Assembly (NCBI GenBank): GCA_029255685.2
Contig: CM055312.2
Span: 84,547,010-84,611,009 of the forward strand
DNA: 64,000 nt
Direction: 5' to 3'
Source of the DNA: Silene conica
Taxonomy: Eukaryota > Streptophyta > Magnoliopsida > Caryophyllales > Caryophyllaceae
Below, piece after piece: positions 45,012 to 56,280 of the stretch. Under the pieces are notes generated by a model. That model searched no databases. It was not told where the DNA came from and worked only from the letters and a program-made list of their open reading frames with translations. Positions within the stretch are counted from its first letter, which is position 1; every line of letters begins with the position of its first letter. Position numbers and translations under genes: made by a program.

Positions 45012-45422
45012 TTACTCAACACATCAAAATAGACCTGAAATCCGAAATGGCCAAACCTGACACGAATTATCCAGAAAAAAGAATGAACCAAACTAACCCG
45101 ACCCGGATTGGCCCGACAAATTTGCAGTACAATTGTACTCTTAAAATAGTGGAATGTTTTGGATTAGTTTATCGAATTACAAAATATTGTAAATAAGCCA
45201 CACAAAATTAATACCAATGAAATATTGTCGTGAAATGTTTAGTATGTTCTCGTTCTTTAAGTCTTACCATTGTACAATATTGTCGTCAAACACCCCAAAA
45301 AGTAAGTCATACAAAATTAAAATCTCAGTAAATCAATTGTAAATCTTGAACACAATATTTAAGTTCTAAATTTTTGCAAGCATCAAAAGAATTAGTTAAA
45401 TAAATGGGTTATTTCATAGGAA

Positions 45423-45757
45423 TAATCCAACCTATACCTTATCTTCTCATATTAATCTCTACTAACGATTAACTGAGAAAAATCCAACCTATGACCTCAA
45501 TTATCTTTCATTGAACTTTGTCTATTTTTGAATTCTTATTTTCGATAAAAAAGCAAGTCACCTTGACTTAATTTTTGTTTTTCCTTCTTCATGGACAAAA
45601 AGTAAGTGAAGGTGACGTACTAACCTACCGATAATAAGAGTTTAAAAATATTCAAAGTTCAATGAAAGATAAATGAGGTTATAGGTTGGATTTTTCTTGG
45701 TTAATCGTTAGTATGGATTATTAGATTAATATGAAAAGATGGGACATAGGTTGGATT
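45423..45757. mobile_element. Foldback repeat with about 105-bp arms
   Basis: The left arm 45423-45527 (AATCCAACCTAT, CTAACGATTAAC, ATCTTTCATTGAACTTTG) recurs inverted at about 45653-45757, with about 125 bp between. The similarity is high but includes small indels. It is probably a MITE; its right end is interrupted by the Tourist-like insertion. Confidence 0.7.
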
Positions 45758-45758
45758 A

Positions 45759-46142
45759 GGCTCTGTTTGGCAAAACGAGCTGAAAAGCTATCTGAAACCT
45801 GAAAAGGCACCTGAAAACTGAAAAGGTAGCTGAAACCTGAAAAGGTAGCTAAAAATTAGGAGCTGATAAGCTGACTGATTATATAAAAAACTGTTTGACA
45901 AACTAACTGAAAAGGTGACTTATTTTAGTGAAACGACAGAAAATGATATAATAATTATTTAATATATTATAGATTGAAGGGTAAAAATGTAATATAACCT
46001 AGAATCAGGTACCTGAAATCTAAAATGCTACCTCATGTAGCATTTCATTTCAGGTAGCTTATTTGATCAAATAAGCTACTTGCCAAACGCTCCAAAAAAA
46101 ATAAGCTACCTGATTTACTGGAGTGCGCTGCCAAACGGAGCC
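45759..46142. mobile_element. Tourist-like MITE (384 bp)
   Basis: The inverted termini GGCTCTGTTTGGCA and GGCTCCGTTTGGCA and the duplication TTA (45756-45758 and 46143-46145) identify a PIF/Harbinger-type MITE. The interior has GCTGAAA(A/C)CTGAAAAGG repeats and an AGGTAGCTTATTTG / CAAATAAGCTACTTG palindrome. It sits at the end of the foldback at 45423. Confidence 0.88.
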
Positions 46143-46145
46143 TTA

Positions 46146-48254
46146 GTTTCACTAATTGACATGTATTGCAAGCATATATATATCCTAAGTATATATGATA
46201 CAAAACTTTATTGATAGTAAATTTATTAAATGTAAACATGATGAATTACCACATTTTAATTACGATCTTTAAGATAACCTTACATACGAATCTATACTGG
46301 TGGTAAATACTGGTAATGATTACTTCAACAAGGGTCCAATGATATCCATAATCACATTACATAGATAACCTAGCCACACTTATTAAAAGGAGTACTTTAT
46401 AAATTTATATCATACTATATTGTATACTAATACTACTATTCTCTAGAAGTTTATTAAGGAAACCCATGTAGTCAAAGTTGTTGAACAGATTCAAACAGTC
46501 ATGTAAATGTTGTTGAAACATCAGAGAAAAAAAATTAGTTTATCAAACATTGTACTTAGTTGTGAGTAATTAATTAACCACCTAATAAAAGGAAAGTACA
46601 ACCAATAAATTCTTATTTTAGATGAATTTATTCGTCGTAAATCTAAAATGAGTTAAATATTGTGAATAAAATAAACGTAAAATGAATAAGAAAAAGCAAA
46701 AGATTTATTTCAAATATTTAAGGGCCACGAAATCTAATCTAATCCGTTTTAATAATGAAACAGATATATCGATTTTAAGATCACAAATTTTTATTTGTGA
46801 CGGACTAAATCTGTCACAAGCTTATGACATGAGAGAAATTTGTAGGTAGGAGGACAAATATGAAGGGGTTAACTAAAAGTAAACTTGTGACCGTCTCAAG
46901 CAAGACGGACTAAAAGTGTAAAAAGAAATGGAGAAAATAAAAAGGAGAGGGTGCTATTTTGGCTCACATCCTTGGATCCACCAAAAATCAAGGCAGATAG
47001 CATGTGTTAATGTTGTGCTAATTATCAATTGATACTGTTTGTCACCTGTGTATCCTCAAGTGTGTTTCGACCAAAACGACAATTTGCATGTGACGTTGTG
47101 GGGATTGGGGATTCAACTTACGAGACTTCGTACTTGTAGTTGTGCTTGTGCCACATGAAGTAGCTTCTAGTATGGAGCCCTAAATTCCTTGTTAACATCT
47201 GGATATACGGGTAGACCCCGAAAATGATCTCATTCGAATAACCCAATCTAGTGATTCGATTTGCACCCAACACAGCAAACCTCTTCTGATCCGAAGCTAT
47301 TAATCATAAATAAGGTCAATACAAATTATGATAAACCGCAAGTATAACGCATTTGCCCCTTATCCCTTCAATCCTTCATTATATTGATCTTATTCTCTTC
47401 TTTGATGAATCTAGTGAGCTAAGGAGAAAGTCTTGTCTTAATTAATAAGTTACTCGTATTATCTTCTGTATATTAATCGAACTTTTTAGTAGCGTATACC
47501 ATCTAATTTAGTCCTGATTCGAGTCCGGTAGAATTATTAGGACGATAAAATTCTCTTAATTTTCAACATTAATGCATTCGCATGAGTTTAAACACGAGAC
47601 CTCTAATTAAAAGAAAACAATTTCTTGTCAATTGATCTATCTTTGGGCACCTTGTTTGTAACTTGTTTTGTAGCTACAAGTCACATAACAATAAAGTGGA
47701 GCATGGTGAATTTGGAATGGAGCACTGAAATGGGGAGCCTAGGATGAAGCAAACCGTTGAGGTGGTGGGGCAATTGGGGCCGTAAACTACGTACGAGTTT
47801 CATTTGTTAACGTTTCAACCCAAGTAGTCATGTTCTATTTGTAGTCGACAATAGCCGTTTTATTGCCAAAGACGTACGCTTTTTCCATCGTTTTTGTCTA
47901 TTTTATCCTAATGCTGATGCGTTACGCTCATCCAAATCCTTTGTTGCGTCGATTGATAGCGAAATTCACTACTCACAACGTTATTACGTTGAGATTAAGC
48001 TACCAAGTTGTCCATCACAGTATATTTTTATTTTCTAACATAGGTACACCCTTTTGTTAAACGAGTAAAATATTTAACCACATCATACCATATTTGTTTG
48101 GAATATCTTTCTATCATATTTTTCCATATTTGACATATTGCTCGTAACGTTACTTTTCCTTATTCTTGTAATTTCTATATTATGTACTTACTTCAGTTTA
48201 TTTGCTACGTAGATCTTAAGATAAATATTCATAACTAGTTTTCTTGTGTTTCAA
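46146..48254. other. Intergenic
   Basis: No gene. About 46785-46920 contains TTGTGACGGAC and GTCTCAAGCAAGACGGAC, resembling other GTGACGG-type MITE remnants in the window. No other structure was recognised. Confidence 0.45.
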
Positions 48255-48266
48255 GACATTGTAATA

Positions 48267-48377
48267 GTATGAGAACAAGAGTTAGCTTAAGTGGTAAGAA
48301 CTCTCTTATCCCAATCATGAAGTTGGGGGTTCGATTCTCATCCGCGACATAGTGCGCTCATTAGAACAAAAAAAAGG
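48267..48377 (+). mobile_element. tRNA-derived SINE (111 bp)
   Basis: It has a polymerase III internal promoter: A box TAGCTTAAGTGG (48283-48294) and B box GGTTCGATTC (48328-48337), 33 bp apart. It ends in an A-rich tail (ACAAAAAAAAGGG). A perfect 12-bp target duplication GACATTGTAATA flanks it at 48255-48266 and 48378-48389. It cannot encode protein and would rely on a LINE reverse transcriptase. Confidence 0.9.
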
Positions 48378-48489
48378 GACATTGTAATACAGTAATAGTA
48401 TTATAAGGATATGTTTATATCTATTGAAATCATCAATAATAATCAACCTTTCTATAAACCTTACATTGTATCACTCGCCTTCTGATCTT

Positions 48490-48825
48490 AACCACCAAAA
48501 CCGTTCCTTCAAACCCTAGCTATTTCGAGCAACATCATCAAAAACATCCATGAACCGAGTGTCCCTCTCTACCTTGTCAACATTTTCATAGTTGATAAAC
48601 TCACTCAATTGACGTATATGCAATGGCAAAATCAAGTAGCATCGTTCATCATCAGTTACAACCTTCTTTAGTACATCGATGAGTCTAACTAACCCTTCTT
48701 CATCTGAGACCATAGTTCCACCCATCGACACTGACAAAACAGCCACTGTCCCCAACCCTGCGTTTCACACTTGGAAACGTCAAGACCACCTTCTCAAAGG
48801 CGTCCTACTCGGCACCCTCACTGTA
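48490..48825 (+). pseudogene. Copia gag scrap
   Basis: Plus-strand reading gives a Gag-like start (LYLVNIFIVDKLTQ, YMQWQNQVASF) and, in another frame, VPNPAFHTWKRQDHLLKGVLL, the usual copia Gag N-P-x-x-x-x-W-x-R-Q-D block. Frame changes and stops show it is dead. It ends abruptly at a TGTAACACC sequence. Confidence 0.55.
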
Positions 48826-50011
48826 ACACCTCGATATTTCCGACCGTTAATTTTAGAGATTTTTAATTGTAATTTCGAAATAAATTATATTTCATGAAAT
48901 ACATAATTTTGTTTAAAGGATTTGAATATTTCATTTTGAAGCATTTTGGTTTAAAGGATATTTGAATTTATCACGTAAATTCTATTTTAGTGATTTAACT
49001 TCTAGGTTCGGAATATTTAATTATATTAGAGTAATTTCGCAAAATACAGTTTAAGTATACAATTTCTATTCTTGAAGTGTAATAATTATTCCGTAAGTAT
49101 TTTTAGTCCGTCTTAAGTTCATAGTAATCTTGGGTCGATGTTTCTAACTTAAACCGTCTTAAAACTTGACTTATGGGCCAATTACGATGCTAGGCCCATT
49201 GGTCGTGCTCTTCCTCATAAAACCCCTTACAACAAACCCTAATATTCACTTTCCTCCTTCATTTTTTTCCAGATTTCATTACATAAACACAACCACCATT
49301 GATAACATTTTCACCTTCAATCTTAAAACACTCATACAACTTTTGTTTCTTATCCGTTTTGTACGATTTATTTTCGCGCCTATCTCTTCCTCTCCTCGTT
49401 TCTTACCCGACACGAATAACCCATTAATTTAAATGGGTTATAATTGGGTTATGATATATCCACCGACCTGCTCAACCCGTTTAAAATCAAAGGCAAGGTA
49501 TTATATTTTTGGGCCTTGTCCATTATCCAATACAAAAATTACCAAAAAAAATTATTCACGGCAACAAAAAAAAAAGAGAAAACCTAACCTAACCCTACAA
49601 AATTATCAATGACGGCAGACAACACAATAGTACAATATTCCTCCATCATCTATAAAAGTCAAAGCACAGTCCCGTACAAAGCACAGTCCCGTACATTCTT
49701 CCATCATCTTCATTCTTCAAAAATCATCTTCATTCTTAAAAATCATATCTTACTCTCTTCCATCAATTATCAATATTCAATCATTCGTCCATCTATTCAT
49801 CTTCTGTCTCTACCGGAATTTCAATCCCAAAAAATGATGAAACTCATTTCTCGCCTCTTTGTTCTATTCTCTCTTGTTATAGGTACTAAATTCATCTTAA
49901 TTGATACTTTGTGTTGACGATTCATTTTATATTTAGTATTATACTGATTTGTTTTTTTAATTGTGCCAGTTCATTCTTTGATGATTTGCGGTTTTTTTAT
50001 ATGCAGTTGGA
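48826..50011. other. Intergenic and leader of hAT transposase relic
   Basis: No sure gene. A TATCTATAAAAG-like box and CATTCTTC-rich sequence at about 49645-49760, with donor- and acceptor-like sites (TTATAG/GTACT at about 49882; TATGCAG at 50006), suggest a spliced leader for the transposase that starts at 50012. Confidence 0.35.
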
Positions 50012-51029
50012 ATGGAAACTTCAATGGCAGATGCCCAAACTCCGATTGAAGTTGACTCTGATGAAGAGGTGGAAGTTACCAGCAAGAGTTCCAAAAAGGA
50101 GAAAGTATTGAAGTTCACAATATTAAATAAACGTCGGAGAAAGTTAACATCTCCGGTATGGGATTAGTTTGAAATACAAAAGGAACCTGACATTCATGGT
50201 AATCTTATCTGTAAGTGCAAACAATATGGCAACCATACATATATAGCAGGGAGTAGGAATGGAACGGGTAATATGATTAGACATTTAAATGCTTGCAAAG
50301 GGAAAACTCTTAGGGATATTTGTCAATTTATTTTACAAAGTAAAACTGGTTTATTGGGTACTAGGCTTCCAAAGTTCAACTGTGATGAATTTCGTCAATT
50401 GGTTTATATCGTCATTGCTAAACACAATCTTCTTTTTCAACTTGTTGAATATGAAGCCATAAGAAACTGTTTTTCTTATCTTAACTCGGATGTGAAGTTT
50501 TTACTAAAAATACGATTAAGTCTGACATAATTAGGATGTACACTAGAGAGAAAGATAGGTTAGTTGATATGTTGAAAACAACACGTAGAAGAGTTTCTCT
50601 TATTTCTGATTATTGGACTTCGGTGACTAGTGATGGCTATATTTCACTAACAGCTCATTTTATTAATGAGAATTGGCAACTTCAAAACCGTGTTCTGAAT
50701 TTCAGTTTCTTACCCCATCCTCATACTGGTGTTGCTATGTCTATTAAACTTACCACCTTGCTTAAAGAATGGGGAATTGAGAATATGGTGTTTTCTATAA
50801 CTTTAGATAATGCATCTGCTAATGACTCTATGGTTGAATATTTAAAACACGATCTAAATTTGGTGGGTAATGGAGAATATTTTCACGTTCGTTGTTATGC
50901 ACATATATTAAACTTGATTGTGCAAGAAGGGTTGAAGGAATTAGATGATGCGGTTACTAAGGTTAGGGAAAGTGTGAAGTACAACAAAAGATCTCAACAA
51001 AGGAAGAAAAGGTTTCTTTCTTCTGTGAA
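50012..51029 (+). pseudogene. hAT transposase (BED finger and RNase-H-like part), segment 1
   Basis: hAT transposases cut and paste their element. From the ATG 50012 an acidic/basic N-terminus leads to a BED-type zinc finger: VWD, LICKC, then MIRHLNAC. A TAG stands directly after VWD (50162-50167 region). A frameshift occurs near 50505. The core then matches plant RICESLEEPER/ZBED-like proteins: SLISDYWTSVTSDGYISLTA, ENWQLQNRVLNF, KEWGIENMVFSITLDNASAN and RCYAHILNLIVQEGLKEL. Segment 1 is cut at 51029 by the CACTA element. With the CACTA element removed, coding similarity resumes in segment 2. Stop, frameshift and two insertions make it a pseudogene. Confidence 0.9.
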
Positions 51030-51475
51030 CACTACAAAAAAATACTGTCGTTGCGACGGATTTTTTGTGACGGATAAAAATTCCGTCGCAAAATTGGTTT
51101 TGTGACGGACTTTGCGACGGATTTTTTTTTTGCTACGGATTTTGCGACGGACCAAAAATTCCAAGACCCGCGAAGTGAAATCAAAGGCGGGAAAGTTTGC
51201 GACGGTAAATCCGTCGCAAATATTGACTTTTGCGACGGAATTCCCGTCGCAAGTAGGTTGACCAGACTTGACCAAAATCTGGTCCAGGTCAAACGTTGAC
51301 CAGATTTGCGACGGAAATTCCGTCGCAAAAGTCAAAATTTGCGACGGAATTTCCGTCGCAAATCTGGTCAAAGTTTGACCTGGACCAGATTTGCGACGGA
51401 AATTCCGTCGCAAATTTCCGTCAAAAAGATTAATTATACAGACCCCGCGGGTCTTATTTTTCCCCAAATCAATTT

Positions 51476-52701
51476 CATTCTTAACCCTAAATCGCGATTT
51501 ACTCCTTCCTTCTTCACCCCACGCTTAAGTCAACCACCACACCACCACCACCCCACCACGCCGCCGGCCTCCACCCACCGGCCACCACCCACCGCCGCAC
51601 TTCCTTCTTCTTCTCCTTCCTTCTCCTTCCTCTCCTTCTCCTTTCTTCTCCCTGCCACCTCACCGCCGCCGCCACTATACTGCTGCCACCTTGCCGCCAC
51701 CACTTACTTCTTCATTCTCCATTTCTCTTAATGTATGTATACTAACTTTCGTTATTTATGTACCGTCTTAATTAGTTATTTTTAGTCCGTCGCAAAATTC
51801 CGTCGCAAATTCCGTATTATTGTTTTTTATTGTTATTAAGAATAGTTAGTTTAGTTTAATTGTTATTTGATTAGTTTAGTTAGTATTGTTAGGTGGTTAG
51901 TGATATTAGGTTAGTAGCTAATTTCTTCCCAAATCCGTCGCATATTGTTGTTAAGATGTTTAGGACGATTGATTTTTGATATAAAATTTGCATTGTTGTT
52001 GATTGTTAAAGTTGTTGATTTGTTTAGAATATTCTTGAATAGTATCCATTCAATAATTACACATTAGGTGTAATTGTTGAATAGTCCCCGTTTTGGGACT
52101 GTCTTTGAATCTTTCATGCCATTTAGGTAGTAAACACTCTTATATTTTCTTGATTGTAATGAAACAAAAATTGGGCAACACTTCCTTATTGTTCTCCAAA
52201 TACATTCTATATAATGTATTTGGAGAACAATAGGGAAGTGCTGCCCAATTTTTGTCTCATTACAATCAAGAAAATATAAGAGTGTTTACTAATGGTATGA
52301 AAGATACAAAGATGGGTTTAGGCTGGAGAGATAAGGACCCCAGACCAATATATGTATATTGTTTTTTTTTGCAGGTTGGTGTTGGGGTTGGTGTTGGTGT
52401 TGGTGTTGGTGTTGGTGTTGATGGTGTTGGTGTTGGTGTTGGTGTACATGTTGGTGTTGGTAGTTGTTGTTGTTGTTGTTTTTGTTGTTGTTGTCGTTGT
52501 TAATTTGTTGTTTACTAGTTGTTGTTATATATATGTAGTTGTTGTTATTTAATTGTTGTTGTTAAGTAGTTGTTGTTGTTGTCGTTGTTAATTTGTTGTT
52601 AACTAGTTTTTGTTGTTAGTTGTTGTTATATATGTAGTTGTTGTTATGTAGTTGTTGTTGTTAATTAGTTGTTGTTGTTTGTTAAAATATGTAGATTTAC
52701 T
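51476..52701 (+). other. CACTA leader with hairpin and GTT microsatellites
   Basis: Contains a C-rich, CCACC-repeat segment (about 51520-51720), the 76-bp-arm hairpin (52131-52288), a (GTTGGT)n tract at about 52376-52460 and imperfect (GTT)n to 52680. No protein is supported; frames over the microsatellites are artefacts. Confidence 0.6.
52131..52288. repeat. Near-perfect inverted repeat, 76-bp arms, 6-base loop
   Basis: Arms 52131-52206 and 52213-52288 pair without any gap; I count 73 of 76 positions complementary. The loop is CTATAT. Weaker pairing continues outside (CTTTCATGCCATT against AATGGTATGAAAG). A transcript from either strand would fold into a long double-stranded stem. Confidence 0.92.
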
Positions 52702-54238
52702 ATGAAGAGATTAGAAAGAAAATGGATGTATGAAAGGTTGGATTCTAGGAAAAAAAATAAGGCACGATTTCGTAATTGGTGTTAATGAATTCATTAACTA
52801 TGTTAAGCAACAAGACGAATTCGTTAGAAATAGAGAAATTAGGTGTCCATGTTCTAAGTGCAAGAATACAAAGTATTTAGTTGAACATGAAGTACGGAAA
52901 CACCTTGGTTTGAGAGGGTTTTGTGATAACTATTACGATTGGGTGTGTCACGGAGAGAAATTCTCCGTTGAGGAAGAGGGAAGCTCATCAATGCACTCCG
53001 ACAATCCTTATAGGGATATGGTAGAAGATGCGTTACGCGATAGCATTGATCAAATTAGGGAAGATGCTCTTAACGCCGAGGTGGTCGATGAATCTCCAAA
53101 TCCTAATGTATTAGCTTTTTTCCAAATGCTAAAACATGCCGAACAACCTCTTTATGTAGGAAGTCGTATGACATTGCTACAGTCGGCTTCAAGGTTGATC
53201 ACTTTAAAATGTGAATACAACTTAGCTGAAAAATGTGTAGATGGTTTTGCGTCATATATCGGAGATATGATTCCTGAAAATAATCTTATGACGCGTAACT
53301 ACTACGAAACCAAAAAAGTTCTTAAAGCTCTTCAACTTCCCCATGAGAAGATAGATGCCTGCTCGGGAGGATGTATGATTTTCTGGATGGACGACGCTCA
53401 CCTTGATAAGTGCAGAAAATGTGGTACAAATAGGTACAAATTAGAGAAAAATGCAAATGGCAAAAGAGTTCCCGAAAATTTCTTAACTTATTTTCCATTA
53501 GGACCACGGTTGCAACGCTTTTATGCCACAAAGCACATCGCGGGCGAAATGCGTTGGCATTATGAAAACCCTCGTGTTAGTGGAACAATGTCTCATCCAA
53601 GTGACGGGGAGGCTTGGAAACAGTTTGACCGGCTGCATCCTGATTTTGCATCTGAGCCTAGGAATGTCCGTCTTGGACTTTGCACTGATGGTTTCGCACT
53701 GTTTAGTCAATTCGGGAAGCAATATTCATGTTGGCCGGAGATACTTACTCCATACAATTTACCACCCTGGCTCTGTATGAAAAGACAGTTTATGCTCTTA
53801 ACATTACTTATTCCCGGTCCCCACAATCCAAAGAAAAACCTTGACGTCTATTTGCAGCCTCTTATTCACGAGTTGAAGCAATTATGGGAGACGGGGATCT
53901 TAACCTATGACGTCTCCTTGAAGAAAAACTTTGATCTTAGAGCCGCACTCCTATGGACGATCAACGACTTTCCTGCATATGGCATGTTATCTGGTTGGAC
54001 AACTCAAGGTGAGCATGCATGTCCATATTGTATGAAAAATGAGACTAAGTCAGTTTGGCTACAACATGGCAAAAAATGGAGTTGGTTTGATTGTCATCGA
54101 CAATTTTTAGACAGTAATCATGTTTTTCGTAAGGATAAGGTGCATTTTAGAAAAGGGAAAGTTGAGCACGATGTTGCTGCGAAAAGGTTAACAGGCAATA
54201 TAGGTTTTTGAATATAGGTGGATGTATCCTTTCGAGAG
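52702..54238 (+). pseudogene. CACTA TNP2-type transposase, truncated
   Basis: TNP2-like transposases bind the element ends and catalyse excision. The family start (WMYERLDSR) is in the frame of the ATG 52702. A one-base slip in the A run at about 52748-52756 moves coding to the frame that is open from 52730 to 54211. It then has the transposase-associated zinc-binding region (CPCSKCKN, HLGLRGF), and the Transposase_21 core: RNVRLGLCTDGF, LPPWLCMKRQFMLLTLLIPG, LDVYLQPLIHEL and the CPYCM zinc pair. After about 54205 the core ends abruptly, and WMYPFER (54219-54238), from the later DUF4218 region, follows within a few codons, so a large internal deletion has removed the middle. A GT donor at 54239 matches the next exon. 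Confidence 0.9.
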
Positions 54239-54329
54239 GTAATTAATGTCATCATCCTTATTCAATACTTTATATTACATAATACATATATGTCATCATA
54301 TTTTTCATTCTAAATTAATTTGTTTGTAG

Positions 54330-54654
54330 GTTTTTGAATCATTTGAAAAAGAAAATCAAAAATAAAGCTCATGTTGAAGGGTCTATATGTAATGCATATT
54401 TAAATGAGGAAATAGCAAATTTATGTTCCCTATACTTTGAAGATCACATAGACACCAAGGCAAAGGACCTTGACGTTGGTTCAAAAAAGCCGACACCATC
54501 TAACTTGCCTGAGATATTTCAAGATCATGATGACACTACTTCTGGAAAGTGTCGTGAAAGGTTTTTGGAGGATAACGAATATCAGCGTGCACACCTCTAC
54601 GTTTTATCTAACTGCGATTCTGATGAATTGAAACGCTCAGCTAAGAGAACGTGA
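54330..54654 (+). pseudogene. CACTA transposase, DUF4218 exon remnant
   Basis: After the intron 54239-54329 (GTAATT ... TTTGTAG) the split Arg codon is completed and the frame reads FLNHLKKKIKNKAHVEGS and ICNAYLNEEIANLCSLYF, the standard DUF4218 region at the C-terminus of TNP2-type transposases. It ends at 54654 after YVLSNCDSDEL, shorter than the family. Confidence 0.8.
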
Positions 54655-54844
54655 TCTCGAGACATCCCAAAGGCTGAAGGCAATTGACGAGTTCTTAAGT
54701 CAACGGGGGGAGTTCACTACTCAAAGCTGCAACCCGGGAGGCTTTTCTCAGCCGAGACGCGATTTCGATGATGATGGCGGCGACAATGCTTGGGCGGCCA
54801 GCCATTTCCCCACCCCACAGCCCACCGACACGACCGTTAGATAG
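54655..54844 (+). pseudogene. C-terminal tail of a second CACTA ORF
   Basis: A short frame ending at the TAG 54842-54844 reads SQRLKAIDEFLSQRGEF and ends DNAWAASHFPTPQPTDT. It has the composition of the C-terminus of the second (TNPA/Transposase_24-like) CACTA protein. The frame differs from the preceding exon, so another deletion joined them. Confidence 0.5.
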
Positions 54845-55463
54845 GTTTTATTAGGTTGTTTAGTTGGTGTACCGCGGATTATGTTTAGTTTTTAGTTGGA
54901 TGATCATTTGTAAAACCTTCATTTTAGTTATGAAAAGACGTTTTAAAAACCTTGTCTCCGACAAGTTCTTTTTTGCTGGGTTGTTTTTGCTGAAATTGCA
55001 GGTTAAGAGAGCTTGCAAAAGGGAAAAATGAGCCATTTTATTGGAAATGGGGGCTGGAAAAAGAGCTGAAACCGGAAAATCATACAGGAATTTGCGACGA
55101 AAATGTCTCAATTTGCGACGGAATTCCGTCGCAAAACTTGACCAGAAGTCAAAGTCAGTCAAGATTTGCGACGGAAATTCCGTCGCAAAAGGGAATATTT
55201 GCGATGGAAATTCAGTCGCAAATCTTGACTGACCTTGACCAGATGGTCAAAGTCAATCCGTCGCAAACCTCGGTCAATCCGTCGCAAACATGTTGCGACG
55301 GAAAATTCCGTCGTAAAATAACTTTCTGCGACAAAAATATGGGACAGACACAGTCCGTCGCAAATCCGTCGCAAATCCGTCGCAAATGATGATTTTGCGA
55401 CGGATTTCACCCTTTTTGCGACGGACCATTCCGTCGCAAATGACGCATTGTTTTGTAGTGGAA

Positions 55464-55929
55464 ACTTGTTAACCTTGAGTCAGTTAGAGGTTTACAACAA
55501 GATGTTCGAACACGTTGGAATTCCACATATCACATGCTAGACAGTGCTTTATATTATAAAAAAGGGTTCAATAACCTTGCTAAAACTGATTTGAATTACT
55601 TACATTGTCCAACTAAAAATGAGTGGGATAAAGTTGATAAGATATGCAAGTTTTTGAAAGTGTTTCATGATGTTACTTGTGTTTTTTCTGGCACTAAGTT
55701 TCCAACAACCAACGTGTATTTCACTCATGTTTTAAGGGTGAGGTTGATACTTAAAGATGAAATGGTAAGTAGGGATGGTTTAATGAAAAACATGGCTGCC
55801 AAAATGTTTGTCAAATTTGATAAATATTGGTCTACCTTTAGTACTATTATGGGGATTGTTGTCATCTTTGATCCTCGTTATAAGTTTAATGTCGTTGATT
55901 GGGCTTATAAAAAGATTTTTTGGGATTCC
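55464..55929 (+). pseudogene. hAT transposase, segment 2
   Basis: Continues the transposase after the CACTA insertion: SVRGLQQDVRTRWNSTYHML, YYKKGFNNLA, EWDKVDKICKFLKVFHDVT, FPTTNVYF and IVVIFDPRYKFNVVDWAY are all standard positions of the hAT core. It ends at WDS (55929), where the solo LTR is inserted. With the LTR and one duplication copy removed, the frame continues directly into segment 3. Confidence 0.9.
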
Positions 55930-56280
55930 TGATGCGTGCATATTATATATACTTTTCAGTACCTTTTGACACGCATTTCTATGCATTATGGATTATTCTA
56001 AATCGCTTTATTCCCCGGACACGCTACTTTGTGCCTTTCTTGCTATTTTGTAGGAATAAGCGCGGAAGCATTGAAAACCGAGTCAAAATTGTCCCAAGTA
56101 CATTCATTTAGAAGATGGAAGTCGGAACATGTCTTATAAGCATTGGGAAGCGCTAATCGTGCAAGTGAAGAACTATTTGTGGTGCGCACAATGAAGAAAG
56201 GAAGCAATGCAAACAAGGAAGAACTTCAATTTACTAGTGCCTACTTTGGAGAGCCATATCTCGAGTTTTACAACAAGTAA

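Larger units (their letters stand above)
51030..55460 (+). mobile_element. Internally deleted CACTA (En/Spm-type) element (4431 bp)
   Basis: Ends CACTACAAAA (51030) and TTTTGTAGTG (55460), with a 3-bp target duplication GAA (51027-51029 and 55461-55463). Subterminal regions (about 51047-51425 and 55093-55440) are packed with TTTGCGACGGA / TCCGTCGCAAA motifs in both orientations, the usual transposase-binding arrays. It carries a truncated TNP2-type transposase and the tail of a second ORF. It inserted into the hAT transposase gene. Confidence 0.95.

Noticed and set aside
48267..48377. A functional tRNA gene
   Set aside because: A and B boxes are present, but there is no cloverleaf acceptor pairing that I could form, and 12-bp target duplications show a SINE.
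48516..48755. Minus-strand 79-codon frame as a host gene
   Set aside because: The opposite strand carries copia Gag motifs over the same stretch, so the minus frame is probably a shadow.
52252..52552. Open frames rich in Gly/Val and Cys
   Set aside because: They arise from GTTGGT and GTT repeats and the hairpin; no coding signal beyond low complexity.
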